A stretch of DNA of 64,000 bases from Ruegeria atlantica (GTDB lineage: Bacteria; Pseudomonadota; Alphaproteobacteria; Rhodobacterales; Rhodobacteraceae), in contig NZ_WQFE01000003.1 of NCBI RefSeq assembly GCF_013033965.1, forward strand, positions 430,253 through 494,252, read 5' to 3'. The notes beneath the pieces are model-generated. The model worked only from the letters and a program-made list of their open reading frames with translations. It searched no databases and was not told where the DNA came from. Shown one piece after another: positions 8,399 to 18,021 of this stretch. Within the stretch, counting starts at the first letter, position 1. Every line of letters starts with the position of its first letter. The position numbers and the translations under genes are program-made.

Positions 8399-9400
8399 TC
8401 AGGTTTCGGGCATCGTGACGACAACTTTACCGAGAACAGTTCGGTCGTTCAGCATGGTCAGGGCGTCGCTTGCATCCGCCAATGCAAACCGGGCACGGAT
8501 TTGTGGTTTTATCTGACCTTTTGCGTATAGATCAAACAACTCTTTGACATTTTCGGCGTTACCCTTCGGATCGCGATACACTGAGGCCCCCCAGAACACG
8601 CCAACAACCTGGCACCCCTTCAACAAAGGCAGGTTGAGTGGAATTTTGGGGATACCGGCCGGAAACCCGACGACAAGAAACCTGCCGTTCCATGCCATGC
8701 TGCGCAAGGCTGGCTCTGCATAGTCACCGCCGACAGCATCATAGACGACATCCACGCCATCTGCCCCTGCGACTGCCTTGATTTCGCTGGAAAATGCTTT
8801 CTGAGCGTCGCGATCCATCTGACGCGAGTAGATGATGGTTTCGTCCGCCCCGATCTGACGGCAAAAATCCGCCTTTTCAGTTGAGGAAACAGCGGCGACT
8901 ACACGGGCACCCATCGCTTTGCCCAATTCAATGGCGGCGCTTCCGACGCCACCCGCGGCTCCCAACACCAAAAGTGTTTCGCCGGGCTGCAATGCCGCGC
9001 GATCCTTCAGAGCGTGATATGAGGTGCCGTATGTGAAGATAAAGCACGCGGCGTCCTCGAAAGGCATCGTCTTTGGAAACTTGACCGCCGTGGCCGCCTT
9101 GACCGTCGCCTGGGTTGCAAAACCGCCATATCCGGTCAACGCCAGAACCCGGTCGCCAACCTCGAACCCGGTTACGCCTTCGCCAACGCCTAAAACCTCA
9201 CCCGCGATTTCACCGCCCGGAGCGAACGGTCTGGGGGGCTTGATCTGATACAGGTCCTGGATCATCAGCGTGTCGGGAAAATTGACGCCTGCAGCTTTGA
9301 CCCCGACCAGCAATTCCCCTTTGCCTGGTACCGGGTCGGGCAGGGTTGTGAGTTCCAGAGTTTCCGGTCCGCCCGGAGCGACGCTGAGTAACGCTTGCAT
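8399..9400 (-). CDS. Zinc-free MDR-type quinone oxidoreductase
   Basis: A 333-residue medium-chain dehydrogenase/reductase of the NADPH:quinone oxidoreductase class. It has the N-terminal GroES-like domain (KAAGVNFPDTLMIQ, FAPGGEIAGEV) and a Rossmann nucleotide-binding motif LVLGAAGGVGSAAIELGKAM. The structural zinc cysteines of alcohol dehydrogenases are absent, as in the QOR branch. The start MQALLSVAPGGPETLEL is typical. It is alone on the minus strand and divergent from the SDR gene at 9536. Some members act on enones or acyl-CoA thioesters, but the substrate here cannot be read from sequence. Confidence 0.88.
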   Translation of the reverse strand: MQALLSVAPGGPETLELTTLPDPVPGKGELLVGVKAAGVNFPDTLMIQDLYQIKPPRPFAPGGEIAGEVLGVGEGVTGFEVGDRVLALTGYGGFATQATVKAATAVKFPKTMPFEDAACFIFTYGTSYHALKDRAALQPGETLLVLGAAGGVGSAAIELGKAMGARVVAAVSSTEKADFCRQIGADETIIYSRQMDRDAQKAFSSEIKAVAGADGVDVVYDAVGGDYAEPALRSMAWNGRFLVVGFPAGIPKIPLNLPLLKGCQVVGVFWGASVYRDPKGNAENVKELFDLYAKGQIKPQIRARFALADASDALTMLNDRTVLGKVVVTMPET

Positions 9401-9535
9401 AATGACTGTGTTGTCCCTGTTATTTGGTTGGGAGGACCTTTGGCGCAGCGGCGGATGTTGTCAAGAATTCCGCTGGGTGCAAAGCTCGGCTGCAACCACC
9501 GCTTGAGCCACCACTAAAATAGCGAGGAGCAGATC

Positions 9536-10354
9536 ATGACCCCTGAAACTTTATTTTCTCTGCAGGGAAAAACCGCGTTGGTGACAGGCGGTGCCACCGG
9601 GATTGGCCGGATGGCTGCGGAATCGCTGGTTCGGGCAGGGGCTCGTGTGCTGATCGCTTCGCGGAAGGGTGACGCCTGTGAAGCCGTCGCGGCCGAGTTG
9701 AATGCATTGGATGCACCAGGCAGCGCAGAGGGCTTCAGCGGCGATGTCGGGACCGAAGAAGGTGTTCAGGCTATGGTGGACGAGGTGAAGAATCGCACGG
9801 ATATCCTTGATATCCTTATGAATAATGCGGGAATCTCATGGGGATCGCCTCTGGGACAGTTTCCCTATCATGCGTGGGAAAAGGTCAATTCCGTGAATGT
9901 CGCCGGGCTGTTCGAGTTGACGCAGCGCCTTTTGCCGATGTTGATGAAATCCGGAACCGCGGACGATCCGGCGCGCGTCGTCAACATTGGATCCGTAATG
10001 GGAGAAGTTCCAATGGGCGACGGTGCCTACAGCTATTCCGCGTCCAAAGCTGCGGTTCTGCATTTGACCAAGATCCTGGCCAAGGAATTGTCGCCGTACC
10101 ATGTCACCGTCAACGCGCTTGCGCCCGGGCCATTCGTGTCCCGCATGACCGCCTTTGCAACGGCAGACGAAGGTACACGCGAAAAAGTTGGCAAGACTGT
10201 ACCGCTGGGCCGTGTGGGTCGTGACGAGGATATTGCCGGGTGTATGTTGTTCCTATGCGGTCGCGGCGGCAGCTATGTAACCGGAGCCGTCATCCCGGTC
10301 TCAGGGGGCTTAAACGTGGTAACAGCCGGCAACCTCTTCGCCGAAGCGCTTTAA
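9536..10354 (+). CDS. SDR-family oxidoreductase
   Basis: A 272-residue classical short-chain dehydrogenase/reductase: cofactor motif VTGGATGIGR (about residues 17-26), MNNAGIS, catalytic serine in NIGSVMGE, and YSYSASKAA with the catalytic YxxxK. The C-terminal GAVIPVSGGLNV fits the family's substrate loop. An A/G-rich stretch GCGAGGAGCAGATC precedes the ATG. The gene is followed after 23 bases by the APH-like kinase, suggesting an operon. The substrate is unknown; the neighbourhood of acyl-CoA enzymes makes a hydroxyacyl or ketoacyl substrate plausible. Confidence 0.88.
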   Translation: MTPETLFSLQGKTALVTGGATGIGRMAAESLVRAGARVLIASRKGDACEAVAAELNALDAPGSAEGFSGDVGTEEGVQAMVDEVKNRTDILDILMNNAGISWGSPLGQFPYHAWEKVNSVNVAGLFELTQRLLPMLMKSGTADDPARVVNIGSVMGEVPMGDGAYSYSASKAAVLHLTKILAKELSPYHVTVNALAPGPFVSRMTAFATADEGTREKVGKTVPLGRVGRDEDIAGCMLFLCGRGGSYVTGAVIPVSGGLNVVTAGNLFAEAL

Positions 10355-10377
10355 ATAACGAAGTATAGTAGGCTGAA

Positions 10378-11403
10378 ATGGAAGCGAAATCACAAATCGA
10401 TCTTGAAGCGCTGGATACTTACCTGAGTGCAAAACTTGACGGTTACCAAGGCCCGCTGGAAGCCACGAAGTTCGACATTGGCCAATCCAACCCAACCTTC
10501 GAGCTACGCACGCCGAGCAAGACTTATGTACTGCGCCGGAAGCCTCCCGGCGTTTTATTGAAATCAGCCCATGCTGTGGAACGAGAGTTTCGCGTCCAAC
10601 GCGCGCTTGCGGATAGCGCGGTTCCGGTTCCTCGGATGATGCTGCTATGCGAAGATGACGATGTCATCGGCTCCGCGTTCTATGTCATGGAGCGTCTGCA
10701 GGGGCGTGTGTTTCTCGAGCCCACGATGGATGAGGTCGACAACGCGACCCGCACCGCCGTGTTCGACGAAATGAACCGCGTTCTGGCCAATCTGCATGAG
10801 GTCGATGTCGATGAGGTAGGGCTGTCTGATTATGGCCCTCCGGGGAACTATTTCGAGCGTCAAATCGCACGTTGGACAAAGCAGTATCGCGCGTCCGAGA
10901 CAACGACCATACCCGAGATGGACTCGCTTATCTCGGAACTAGAGGCGTCTGTTCCGGGCGATGACGGGCAGCGAACCTTGGTGCATGGCGATTATCGCAT
11001 CGACAATCTGATGTTCGAACAGAACGGATCGCGCTGTATCGGCGTTCTGGATTGGGAACTATCGACGATCGGGCACCCATATGCCGATTTGGCTGCTGTC
11101 ATCATGCAATGGCAATTGCCGCCCGGAAAGGAGGGGCGCGGGTTGGCTGGTGTAGACCGCCAAGCCCTAGGAGTACCTACAGATCAAGAGTTTATCGGGC
11201 GATATTGCCAGCGCCGTGGACTACCCGGGATCGAAAATTTCGGATTTTATCTGGCGTTCAATTTCTTCCGAATGGCTGGAATATTGCAGGGTGTGTACAA
11301 ACGCGCATTGGACGGCAATGCCTCTGACCCCAAACGTGCACAAGTGTTTGGCGCCTATGTATCAGTGTTCGCCAAGCACGGGCTTGCTGCACTGAAGTCT
11401 TAG
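10378..11403 (+). CDS. APH-like phosphotransferase (ACAD10/11-type kinase domain)
   Basis: A 341-residue aminoglycoside-phosphotransferase-fold protein. It has the catalytic loop VHGDYRIDNLMFE and the metal-binding IGVLDWELSTIGHPYADLA. The N-terminal lobe includes QSNPTFELRTPSKTYVLRRKP, and this variant is the one found fused to, or next to, acyl-CoA dehydrogenases (ACAD10/11). In those proteins it phosphorylates 4-hydroxyacyl-CoA as part of 4-hydroxy acid breakdown. It follows an SDR and lies in a region with a thioesterase and an acyl-CoA dehydrogenase, consistent with hydroxy fatty-acid use rather than antibiotic resistance. Substrate assignment is inference. Confidence 0.82.
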   Translation: MEAKSQIDLEALDTYLSAKLDGYQGPLEATKFDIGQSNPTFELRTPSKTYVLRRKPPGVLLKSAHAVEREFRVQRALADSAVPVPRMMLLCEDDDVIGSAFYVMERLQGRVFLEPTMDEVDNATRTAVFDEMNRVLANLHEVDVDEVGLSDYGPPGNYFERQIARWTKQYRASETTTIPEMDSLISELEASVPGDDGQRTLVHGDYRIDNLMFEQNGSRCIGVLDWELSTIGHPYADLAAVIMQWQLPPGKEGRGLAGVDRQALGVPTDQEFIGRYCQRRGLPGIENFGFYLAFNFFRMAGILQGVYKRALDGNASDPKRAQVFGAYVSVFAKHGLAALKS

Positions 11404-11409
11404 CCCCCA

Positions 11410-12018
11410 TCAGCTCTGCGATTGGGAGAGCTCTAATTCCAGATTGCACAGGCTGTTTTTGCCAAAGAACATCTCGGTGCCGACAAACATTGTCGGCACT
11501 CCGAACGCGCCGCGTTTTACTGTAGCCTTGGATTGCTCTTTAAGCCGCTGCTTTACTTCGGCACCCGTCATAGCCTCGTGAATCTTGCGCGCGGGAAGCT
11601 TGTTTTCCTGCAAAATATCCATCAGGACACCCAGTTCATCGACTTTCTGACCATGAACCCAAATCGCGTCAAAAACCGCGTTTACATACTTGTTTTCCCA
11701 CGACTTACCCGAAGCAAAGACAGCGCCGCGCATAGCAAACTTGGTGTTCACCGGGAAATGCGGGCTCATATGAAAACTCAAACTGCGTCTTCGCGCAAAA
11801 CGATGAAGATCGTGGGTCAGATACGCCGTCTTCTGACGATTTTCCGAGAATGCCTCGAACGGATTCTGGTTATGCGTTGCCTTGAAAATCGTTGGAAGCA
11901 ACACGGGCACATAGTTCACTTGCATACCATTTCGTTCCGCCAGTTCGGGCAGGACCTTATGGGCCAGAAATGCGTTAGGGCTGCAGAAATCGAAAATGAA
12001 ATCTATGGTCTGCGTCAT
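11410..12018 (-). CDS. 2-hydroxychromene-2-carboxylate isomerase-like DsbA-fold protein
   Basis: A 202-residue thioredoxin-fold protein of the HCCA isomerase / kappa-class GST group. The N-terminus reads DFIFDFCSPNAFLAHKVLPE, where the serine of FCSPNA corresponds to the catalytic serine of HCCA isomerases and no CxxC disulfide motif is present. KRGAFGVPTMFVG with the cis-proline is conserved near the C-terminus. True HCCA isomerase acts in naphthalene breakdown, but no such pathway is visible nearby, so a glutathione-dependent isomerase or transferase of unknown substrate is a safer call. It is convergent with the kinase gene (6-base gap). Confidence 0.8.
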   Translation of the reverse strand: MTQTIDFIFDFCSPNAFLAHKVLPELAERNGMQVNYVPVLLPTIFKATHNQNPFEAFSENRQKTAYLTHDLHRFARRRSLSFHMSPHFPVNTKFAMRGAVFASGKSWENKYVNAVFDAIWVHGQKVDELGVLMDILQENKLPARKIHEAMTGAEVKQRLKEQSKATVKRGAFGVPTMFVGTEMFFGKNSLCNLELELSQSQS

Positions 12019-12213
12019 TGTTTAACTCCAGTACGACGATCTATGAAACGAACTCTGAACCACCGGACGAATCTGTAACGCGTCCAGTGTACAGGCGGGA
12101 AGACTGTCGCGCACTGCCAGTTGATTGCGATACGCAAATTCGGGAATTCCTCTGTCAATTCAGTGTGTCACGGGTAAAGATCGACGAAACCGCCCGAGGA
12201 GGTTCTGAAACCC

Positions 12214-13443
12214 ATGTGCAGCCTGACAACACTAGATCCTGCCCGCCTGAACCGCATACGGGACTGGATGCAGCGCTATGTTGATGAACGCAAGTACGCT
12301 GGCAGTTCATTACTGTTGAACCACCACGGGTCCGAAGCGTTTTTCCACGCCTGCGGCCGCAGAAGTGTCGAAAGGGACCTGCCGTTCCAGCGTGATACGC
12401 TTGTGCGTATCTATTCGATGACAAAACCAATCACCTCGGTCGCGGTGATGATGTTGGCCGAGCGCGGTTTGTTTCATCTCGACGCGCAACTCTCTGAATT
12501 CTTGCCCGAATTTGCCTCAATGCAAGCTCTTGTACCCGGAGCTGAGAGACTGGATCAAATCGAGGAGGCGACATCCCCGACACTGCATCAGCTTCTGACA
12601 CACACAAGCGGTTTCAGCTATCCGTTCAATCCTGGTGTTTTGCCGGATGCGATGGAAGAACAGAAACTGATATTTGCACCAAATCAGGGGCTGTTGAAGG
12701 ACAGGGTAAGTGTACTGTCGAAACTGCCGCTTGCCTTCCAACCCGGAACCCGCTGGGAATACTCGGTTTCCACGGACGTATTGGGACGTGTGGTCGAGGT
12801 TGTTTCCGGCAAAACCTTGGATCAGTTTTTCGCGGAAGAGATCTTTGAGCCGCTTGCGATGGCTGAGACCGGGTTTTCTGTACCCAAAGGGGCAGGGGAT
12901 CGGTTCGCCTCTCTCTATACGCCACTGGCCGGAGATGCGATGGCGCTGAATTCGGCCGAAACGGGCGATGACACCCTGCGATTAACCGATTGGGCAGGCA
13001 ACTCTCCGTTTGAAAATGCAACGACCTATTCGGGCGGTGGCGGTTTGATCAGCACGATCGATGATTACGCCAAATTCGCTGAAATGATCCGGAATCGGGG
13101 GCAGGGTAACGGACAGCGCTTGCTCAGCCCGAAGACAGTGGATTTCATGCTGCACAATCATTTACCGGGCGACATCGCATCGATGGGTCCGCAGAGCTTT
13201 GCCGAACAACCGATGGAGGGCATGGGGTTTGGCCTGGCTGGTGCCGTCATCATCAACCCCGGCAGAACCCGGACGCCTGGATCGCTGGGGGATTTCAGTT
13301 GGGGTGGTATGGCCTCGACCTTTTTCTGGGTCGACCGCTGCAACGACCTGTCGGCGGTGTTCTTTACGCAATTGTCCCCATCCAGTTCCTATCCGTCCCG
13401 TTCCGAGCTTAAGGCGCTGGTCATGGGCGCATTGATTGAATGA
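12214..13443 (+). CDS. Serine hydrolase, beta-lactamase class C-like
   Basis: A 409-residue protein of the beta-lactamase/DD-peptidase fold (family S12, EstB-like). The SxxK catalytic motif is in RIYSMTKPITSVAVMMLAERG; LLTHTSGFSY and WEYSVSTDVLGRVVE supply the tyrosine motif region, and a C-terminal block contains FSWGGMASTFFWVD. No signal peptide is evident, which favours a cytosolic esterase over a beta-lactamase. The ATG at 12214 has a strong GAGGAGG 9-15 bases upstream. The tesB gene follows about 50 bases after, likely co-transcribed. The substrate is unknown. Confidence 0.87.
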   Translation: MCSLTTLDPARLNRIRDWMQRYVDERKYAGSSLLLNHHGSEAFFHACGRRSVERDLPFQRDTLVRIYSMTKPITSVAVMMLAERGLFHLDAQLSEFLPEFASMQALVPGAERLDQIEEATSPTLHQLLTHTSGFSYPFNPGVLPDAMEEQKLIFAPNQGLLKDRVSVLSKLPLAFQPGTRWEYSVSTDVLGRVVEVVSGKTLDQFFAEEIFEPLAMAETGFSVPKGAGDRFASLYTPLAGDAMALNSAETGDDTLRLTDWAGNSPFENATTYSGGGGLISTIDDYAKFAEMIRNRGQGNGQRLLSPKTVDFMLHNHLPGDIASMGPQSFAEQPMEGMGFGLAGAVIINPGRTRTPGSLGDFSWGGMASTFFWVDRCNDLSAVFFTQLSPSSSYPSRSELKALVMGALIE

Positions 13444-13492
13444 CCCGCGCGGCACTGATACGCCTAACCAAAAGCCAATCGGAGAGTCGCCC

Positions 13493-14362
13493 ATGACCGA
13501 AGCAGAACGTGTTCTTCTTGACCTTTTGAACCTTGAAAGGCTCGAAGTTGATCTGTTTCGGGGTACCGGTTCAGGCGGTGAGACTCCGACGCGAATCTTT
13601 GGCGGGCAGGTGGTGTCACAGGCGTTGGCTGCGGCATACCGAACCGTGAATGATCGGCTATGCCACTCACTGCATGCTTATTTTATTCGCCCAGGAGACC
13701 CATCTATTCCCGTTGTTTATCAAGTTGATAGAGCGCGAGATGGAGGTTCTTTCACAACGCGACGCGTTGTAGCCATTCAGCATGGAAAACAAATCCTGAA
13801 CGTGTCGGCGTCGTTCCATATTCAGGATGAAGGCTGGGATCATCACCACCAGATGCCGCAGATGGAAGCACCCGAGACTTACCCGTCGCGCACAGAACTG
13901 CGCAAAAAATATGTGGATCTCGTGCCCAAACACCTGCGGGGCGAACTGACACGCGAGCGGCCGATCGAAGTCCGTGAAGCAAGCCATCTGGACCCGTTTA
14001 ACCCTGACAAGACGGATGATCACAATCAGGTCTGGTTCCGCATGCCAGGTGCGTCAGGTGCCGATGCGGCCACTCAGCAGTTGCTGCTGACTTACGCGTC
14101 AGACATGTACCTGATGGGTTCGGGCATGCGACCGCACGGTCTCAGCTGGTTTACGGGTGAAGTCAATGCGGCCAGCCTGGATCACGCTATGTGGTTCCAC
14201 GCGCCAATCCATTTTGAAAACTGGCATCTGTACTCGATGGATTCGCCTTGGAGCGGGCGAGGGCGCAACTTCAACCGCGGGTCGATTTATGCGCAAGACG
14301 GCACTTTGGTTGCGTCGGTCACTCAGGAAGGTTTGATGCGCAAAGCGCAGAAGAAACCTTAA
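13493..14362 (+). CDS. tesB: Acyl-CoA thioesterase II
   Basis: Hydrolyses medium- and long-chain acyl-CoA to free fatty acid and CoA. The 289-residue protein consists of two hot-dog domains as in E. coli TesB (286 aa). FGGQVVSQALAAAYRTV is the first-domain signature, and SLDHAMWFHAP marks the second domain with its catalytic aspartate. I place the start at 13493 because GGAGAG lies 7-12 bases upstream and the family N-terminus begins there; an upstream in-frame start at 13436 would overlap the hydrolase. The gene ends 4 bases into the convergent SDR gene. Confidence 0.94.
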   Translation: MTEAERVLLDLLNLERLEVDLFRGTGSGGETPTRIFGGQVVSQALAAAYRTVNDRLCHSLHAYFIRPGDPSIPVVYQVDRARDGGSFTTRRVVAIQHGKQILNVSASFHIQDEGWDHHHQMPQMEAPETYPSRTELRKKYVDLVPKHLRGELTRERPIEVREASHLDPFNPDKTDDHNQVWFRMPGASGADAATQQLLLTYASDMYLMGSGMRPHGLSWFTGEVNAASLDHAMWFHAPIHFENWHLYSMDSPWSGRGRNFNRGSIYAQDGTLVASVTQEGLMRKAQKKP

Positions 14363-15126
14363 TCACCTTCGATAAACTTTTGATTTAGCTTACGCATTCC
14401 GCCCAACCACCGGTCATAGTCACCAGCTTTGTGCCGCATGTAATCCAACACCTGCGGATGTGACAGCACCAGAAACTGCTCTGTTTCAATGGCTTCGACA
14501 CAGGCCTGAGCGACATCTTCAGGCTCTAACAAACCGTCGATAGACGCAACTGAATCCTTAAAGCCGCGTGTCATTTCCGATCGAACCGCCTGCGGGCACA
14601 AAACGGACACGCGCAAGCCTTTATGGCCATATGTCAGCGACAGCCATTCGGCAAATCCAACGGCGGCGTGTTTCGAGACGCCATACGGTGCTGCACCGGG
14701 CTGGTTCAGCAAACCCGCGGCAGAGGCCGTTGTCATGATGTAACCGCCGCCACGGGCAATCATGCGAGGCACCAAATGACGCGCGGTCCAGACATGGGAC
14801 ATGACGTTGATCTTCCAGATCCGGTCCCAGTCTTCGTCCGGAACGTCCAGACCGCCAAGCGTCAGGATACCGGCATTTGCACAGAACAGATCAATCGGGC
14901 CAATCTGATCTTCGACATGATCAATCAGTGCCTTGATGCTGGTTTCGTCTGAAACATCGCATGTGACTGCGTGGCCGTGGATTTCGTGAGCTAAAGAACA
15001 CGCGGCTTCGGTATCTATGTCGGCGCAAACAACTGTTGCACCTTCGCGGGCAAACCGAGTTGCCAGACCTTTACCGATACCTTTAGCTGCGCCGGTGACG
15101 ACCACAGTTTTGCCATTCAGGTTCAT
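14359..15126 (-). CDS. SDR-family oxidoreductase
   Basis: A 255-residue classical SDR: VVVTGAAKGIGKGLATRF for NAD(P) binding, DLFCANAGIL, TTASAAGLLN with the catalytic serine and PYGVSKHAAVGF with YxxxK. An acidic residue after beta-2 (CADIDTEAA) suggests NAD rather than NADP. The ATG at 15126 is preceded by GGAG at correct spacing; a TTG four codons upstream would place the ribosome site inside the gene. It is convergent with tesB, overlapping its end by 4 bases. The substrate is unknown. Confidence 0.88.
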   Translation of the reverse strand: MNLNGKTVVVTGAAKGIGKGLATRFAREGATVVCADIDTEAACSLAHEIHGHAVTCDVSDETSIKALIDHVEDQIGPIDLFCANAGILTLGGLDVPDEDWDRIWKINVMSHVWTARHLVPRMIARGGGYIMTTASAAGLLNQPGAAPYGVSKHAAVGFAEWLSLTYGHKGLRVSVLCPQAVRSEMTRGFKDSVASIDGLLEPEDVAQACVEAIETEQFLVLSHPQVLDYMRHKAGDYDRWLGGMRKLNQKFIEGD

Positions 15127-15246
15127 CCGATACTCCAAACTGAGTGTTTAGAAAGGCACCGTAAGACATTGGCGATTAGAGGAAACCCCCAATCGCGCAA
15201 TGCTATTTATTTACCATAATACCGATTATACGAAATCTGTAATATC

Positions 15247-16476
15247 CTAGTAGAAGGCCTGTAGCCCGGTCTGCGCCCGCCCCAGGATCAGCGCGTGAAC
15301 GTCGTGTGTGCCCTCATAGGTGTTCACAGTTTCCAGATTGACCATGTGGCGGATCACTTGGAATTCCAGCGAGATACCGTTGCCGCCGTGCATGTCACGC
15401 GCCAACCGCGCGATGTCCAGCGCCTTGCCGCAGTTGTTGCGCTTCACAATCGAAATCATCTCGGGCGCCGCTTCGGCCTGATCCATCAGGCGGCCGACGC
15501 GCAGGCTAGCTTGCAAACCCAAGGCGATCTCAGTCTGCATATCGGCGAGTTTGCGCTGGAACAATTGGGTCTGCGCCAGCGGCTTGTTGAACTGTTTGCG
15601 GTCCAGACCATACTGGCGCGCACCGTGCCAGCAACTTTCAGCTGCGCCCATGACGCCCCAGCTGATCCCGTAACGTGCACGGTTCAGACAACCGAACGGA
15701 CCTTTGAGGCCCTGAACATGTGGCAGCAGTGCGCCCTCGTCTACTTCGACGCCGTCCAGGACGATTTCACCCGTGATCGATGCCCGCAGGCTCATCTTGT
15801 TCTGGATTTTGGGCGCGCTCAGACCTTTAAGCCCCTTATCCAAGACGAACCCACGGATTTTGCCGTCATGCGCGTCGGATTTAGCCCAGACAACAAAAAC
15901 ATCTGCGATGGGCGAGTTCGAGATCCACATCTTGCTGCCGGTCAGCCGATAGCCGCCATCAATCTTTTCAGCGCGGGTTTTCATGCCCGCTGGGTCCGAA
16001 CCCGCATCGGGTTCCGTCAGACCAAAGCAGCCGATCCATTCGCCACTGGCCAGTTTCGGAAGGTATTTCCGGCGTTGTTCTTCGCTGCCATAGGCATAGA
16101 TCGGGTACATCACCAGCGAGCTTTGGACCGACATCATCGAGCGATACCCGGAATCAACACGCTCAACCTCGCGCGCGACCAGACCGTAAGACACGTATCC
16201 TGCGCCCAAGCCGCCATATTCTTCGGGGATCGTGGTGCCCAACAGGCCCATTTCGCCCATTTCGCGGAAGATTTCCGGGTCGGTCTCCTCATTCTGAAAG
16301 GCTTCCAGAACCCGCGGTTGCAGCTTTTCCTGAGAATAGGCCTGCGCACTCGCGGCAATCATGCGCTCGTCTTCTGTCAGCTGATCCGCCAGGCGGAATG
16401 GATCGTCCCACGAGAACGCCCCCATGTCAGGTGCATCTTTTGCGCGCAAAGTCGGTTTGGTGTTCGGGGCGTTCAT
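15247..16476 (-). CDS. gcdH: Glutaryl-CoA dehydrogenase
   Basis: FAD enzyme that oxidises and decarboxylates glutaryl-CoA to crotonyl-CoA in lysine and aromatic breakdown. At 409 residues it fits the GCDH branch of acyl-CoA dehydrogenases. [20 protein letters not shown] and [18 protein letters not shown] are family signatures, [15 protein letters not shown] is specific for GCDH, and [17 protein letters not shown] holds the YEG catalytic glutamate. The ATG at 16476 has GGAGAAG upstream; a start 15 codons earlier lacks one. It lies 125 bases downstream of phoB on the same strand and is probably its own unit. Confidence 0.93.
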   Translation of the reverse strand: MNAPNTKPTLRAKDAPDMGAFSWDDPFRLADQLTEDERMIAASAQAYSQEKLQPRVLEAFQNEETDPEIFREMGEMGLLGTTIPEEYGGLGAGYVSYGLVAREVERVDSGYRSMMSVQSSLVMYPIYAYGSEEQRRKYLPKLASGEWIGCFGLTEPDAGSDPAGMKTRAEKIDGGYRLTGSKMWISNSPIADVFVVWAKSDAHDGKIRGFVLDKGLKGLSAPKIQNKMSLRASITGEIVLDGVEVDEGALLPHVQGLKGPFGCLNRARYGISWGVMGAAESCWHGARQYGLDRKQFNKPLAQTQLFQRKLADMQTEIALGLQASLRVGRLMDQAEAAPEMISIVKRNNCGKALDIARLARDMHGGNGISLEFQVIRHMVNLETVNTYEGTHDVHALILGRAQTGLQAFY

Positions 16477-16601
16477 TTTGCTTCTCCGTAAAATCGGCTT
16501 TGTCGCAAAATACCCTGCCATAACCGCAAATAACAGCTACAGTTTCGCATCGTTCCATGAGCAAACCGCATAAAACAGGGCGGCGCACCCTGCCCCGTGC
16601 T

Positions 16602-17291
16602 TTACCCCAAGGCGTATCCAGCGCCGCGAACGGTACGCACAGGATCCTTGCCACCATGCTGCGTCAGCGCCTTGCGCAAACGACCGATGTGAACATCGAC
16701 CGTTCTGGTATCGACATAGATGTCGCGCCCCCAAACCCGATCCAGCAATTGTTCGCGGCTCCAGACACGGCCGGGCTTCTCCATGAACGTACTCAGCAGA
16801 CGAAACTCTGTTGGACCCAATTTCAACGGTTTGCTGCCGCGGCTGACCTTGTGGGTTTCCGAGTCCAGAATGATGTCATCGAACTCCAGCTTGATCCCGA
16901 CCGTCGCCGGGCGGACCCGCCGCAATTGAGTGCGGACCCGCGCCATAAGTTCGACCACCGAATACGGCTTGACCACATAGTCATCCGCCCCGGTTTCCAA
17001 CCCGCGCACCTTGTCGACTTCTTCGGACCGGGCCGACAGCATAATGATTGGAATTGCGCGCGTATCTGGCCGCATTTTCAAGCGGCGGCACACTTCGATC
17101 CCGCTGAGATTGGGCATCATCCAGTCCAGAACGATGATGTCCGGGCTGTCCTCGTCAACCAACAGCAACGCCTCGTCGCCATTGGCCGCTTTGGAGACAC
17201 GAAACCCTTCAGCTTCGAGATTGTAGGCCAGCACCTCGCGCTGTGCCAGTTCATCCTCAACAACGAGTACTGTTGGCTGATCGGCGGACAT
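16602..17291 (-). CDS. phoB: Phosphate regulon response regulator
   Basis: OmpR-type response regulator that binds Pho boxes when phosphorylated by PhoR. The 229-residue length equals E. coli PhoB. The receiver domain has the acidic pair VVEDE, the phosphoacceptor in IIVLDWMMPNLSG, and LSARSEEVDKVRGLETGADDYVVKP. The winged-helix domain ends TVDVHIGRLRKALTQHG and RTVRGAGYAL. I prefer the ATG at 17291, with AGGGGG 9-14 bases before it, over the ATG two codons upstream at 17297, which is too close. It is the last gene of the pst-pho run, 12 bases after phoU. Confidence 0.96.
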   Translation of the reverse strand: MSADQPTVLVVEDELAQREVLAYNLEAEGFRVSKAANGDEALLLVDEDSPDIIVLDWMMPNLSGIEVCRRLKMRPDTRAIPIIMLSARSEEVDKVRGLETGADDYVVKPYSVVELMARVRTQLRRVRPATVGIKLEFDDIILDSETHKVSRGSKPLKLGPTEFRLLSTFMEKPGRVWSREQLLDRVWGRDIYVDTRTVDVHIGRLRKALTQHGGKDPVRTVRGAGYALG

Positions 17292-17303
17292 AGCCATTGC
17301 CCC

Positions 17304-18005
17304 CTAGGCGGTTTGCGAGGTGGTATCGGCTTTGGGTCGCGCTTCCGACGGTCGCTCTCCGGTCACCAGATAGACGACCTGCTCAGCAATGGCCGTGACG
17401 TGGTCGCCCATACGCTCGATATTTTTGGCGATGAAATGCAAGTGCATGCATGACGAAATGTTTCGCGGGTCTTCCGCCATAAATGTCAGAAGCTCACGGA
17501 ACAGACCGTTATACATCTGGTCAACCTCCTCGTCCCGGTCGATCACGTCCGAAGCCAGCTCGGCGTCACGCTGAATATAGGCGTCCAGTGCGTCGCGAAG
17601 CATCCGCTCAACTTCGCGCGCCATACGGCGCAACGCGGCGGCGCTGCCGTTGATCTCACCCGCGTCCACCAGAACCGTGGTGCGTTTGGCGATGTTTTTG
17701 GAATAATCCCCAATTCTTTCAAGGTTGGCCGACACCTTCAGAACAGACAGAACCAGACGCAGGTCGCCTGCTGTCGGTGCCCGCAATGCGATCACCCGCG
17801 CGGTTTCTTCGTTGATCAGTTCCTCAAGCGCATCAATGGCCTTGTCGCCCTGACGCACCTCTTGAGCCAGTTCGACATCGCGGGTCTCAAGCGAGCGTGC
17901 GGCGTTCATGATCGCGGCCTCAACCAGCCCTCCCATCTTCATGATATAGGCCTGAACCGCTTCAAGGTCGCGGTCGAATGCGGATGCAATATGTTGTTCG
18001 GTCAT
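17304..18005 (-). CDS. phoU: Phosphate signalling regulator PhoU
   Basis: Couples the Pst transporter to PhoR and keeps the Pho regulon off when phosphate is plentiful. The 233-residue, all-helical protein contains two PhoU repeats: one near MGGLVEAAIMNAARSLETRD and one near MAREVERMLRDALDAYIQRD. Each has the metal-binding E/D-rich helix (DKAIDALEELINEETARVI, DRDEEVDQMYNGLFREL). The start MTEQHIASAFDRDL at 18005 fits family N-termini; an upstream in-frame extension overlaps pstB in the wrong style. It lies 16 bases after pstB. Confidence 0.96.
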   Translation of the reverse strand: MTEQHIASAFDRDLEAVQAYIMKMGGLVEAAIMNAARSLETRDVELAQEVRQGDKAIDALEELINEETARVIALRAPTAGDLRLVLSVLKVSANLERIGDYSKNIAKRTTVLVDAGEINGSAAALRRMAREVERMLRDALDAYIQRDAELASDVIDRDEEVDQMYNGLFRELLTFMAEDPRNISSCMHLHFIAKNIERMGDHVTAIAEQVVYLVTGERPSEARPKADTTSQTA

Positions 18006-18021
18006 GTTCAAATACCTGTCC

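Noticed and set aside
10378..11403. Reading the APH-fold protein as aminoglycoside resistance
   Set aside because: It belongs by motif and context to the acyl-CoA-associated kinase branch.
12214..13443. Reading the class C-like protein as an antibiotic-resistance beta-lactamase
   Set aside because: No signal peptide and a neighbourhood of acyl-CoA enzymes; the sequence is closer to EstB-type esterases.
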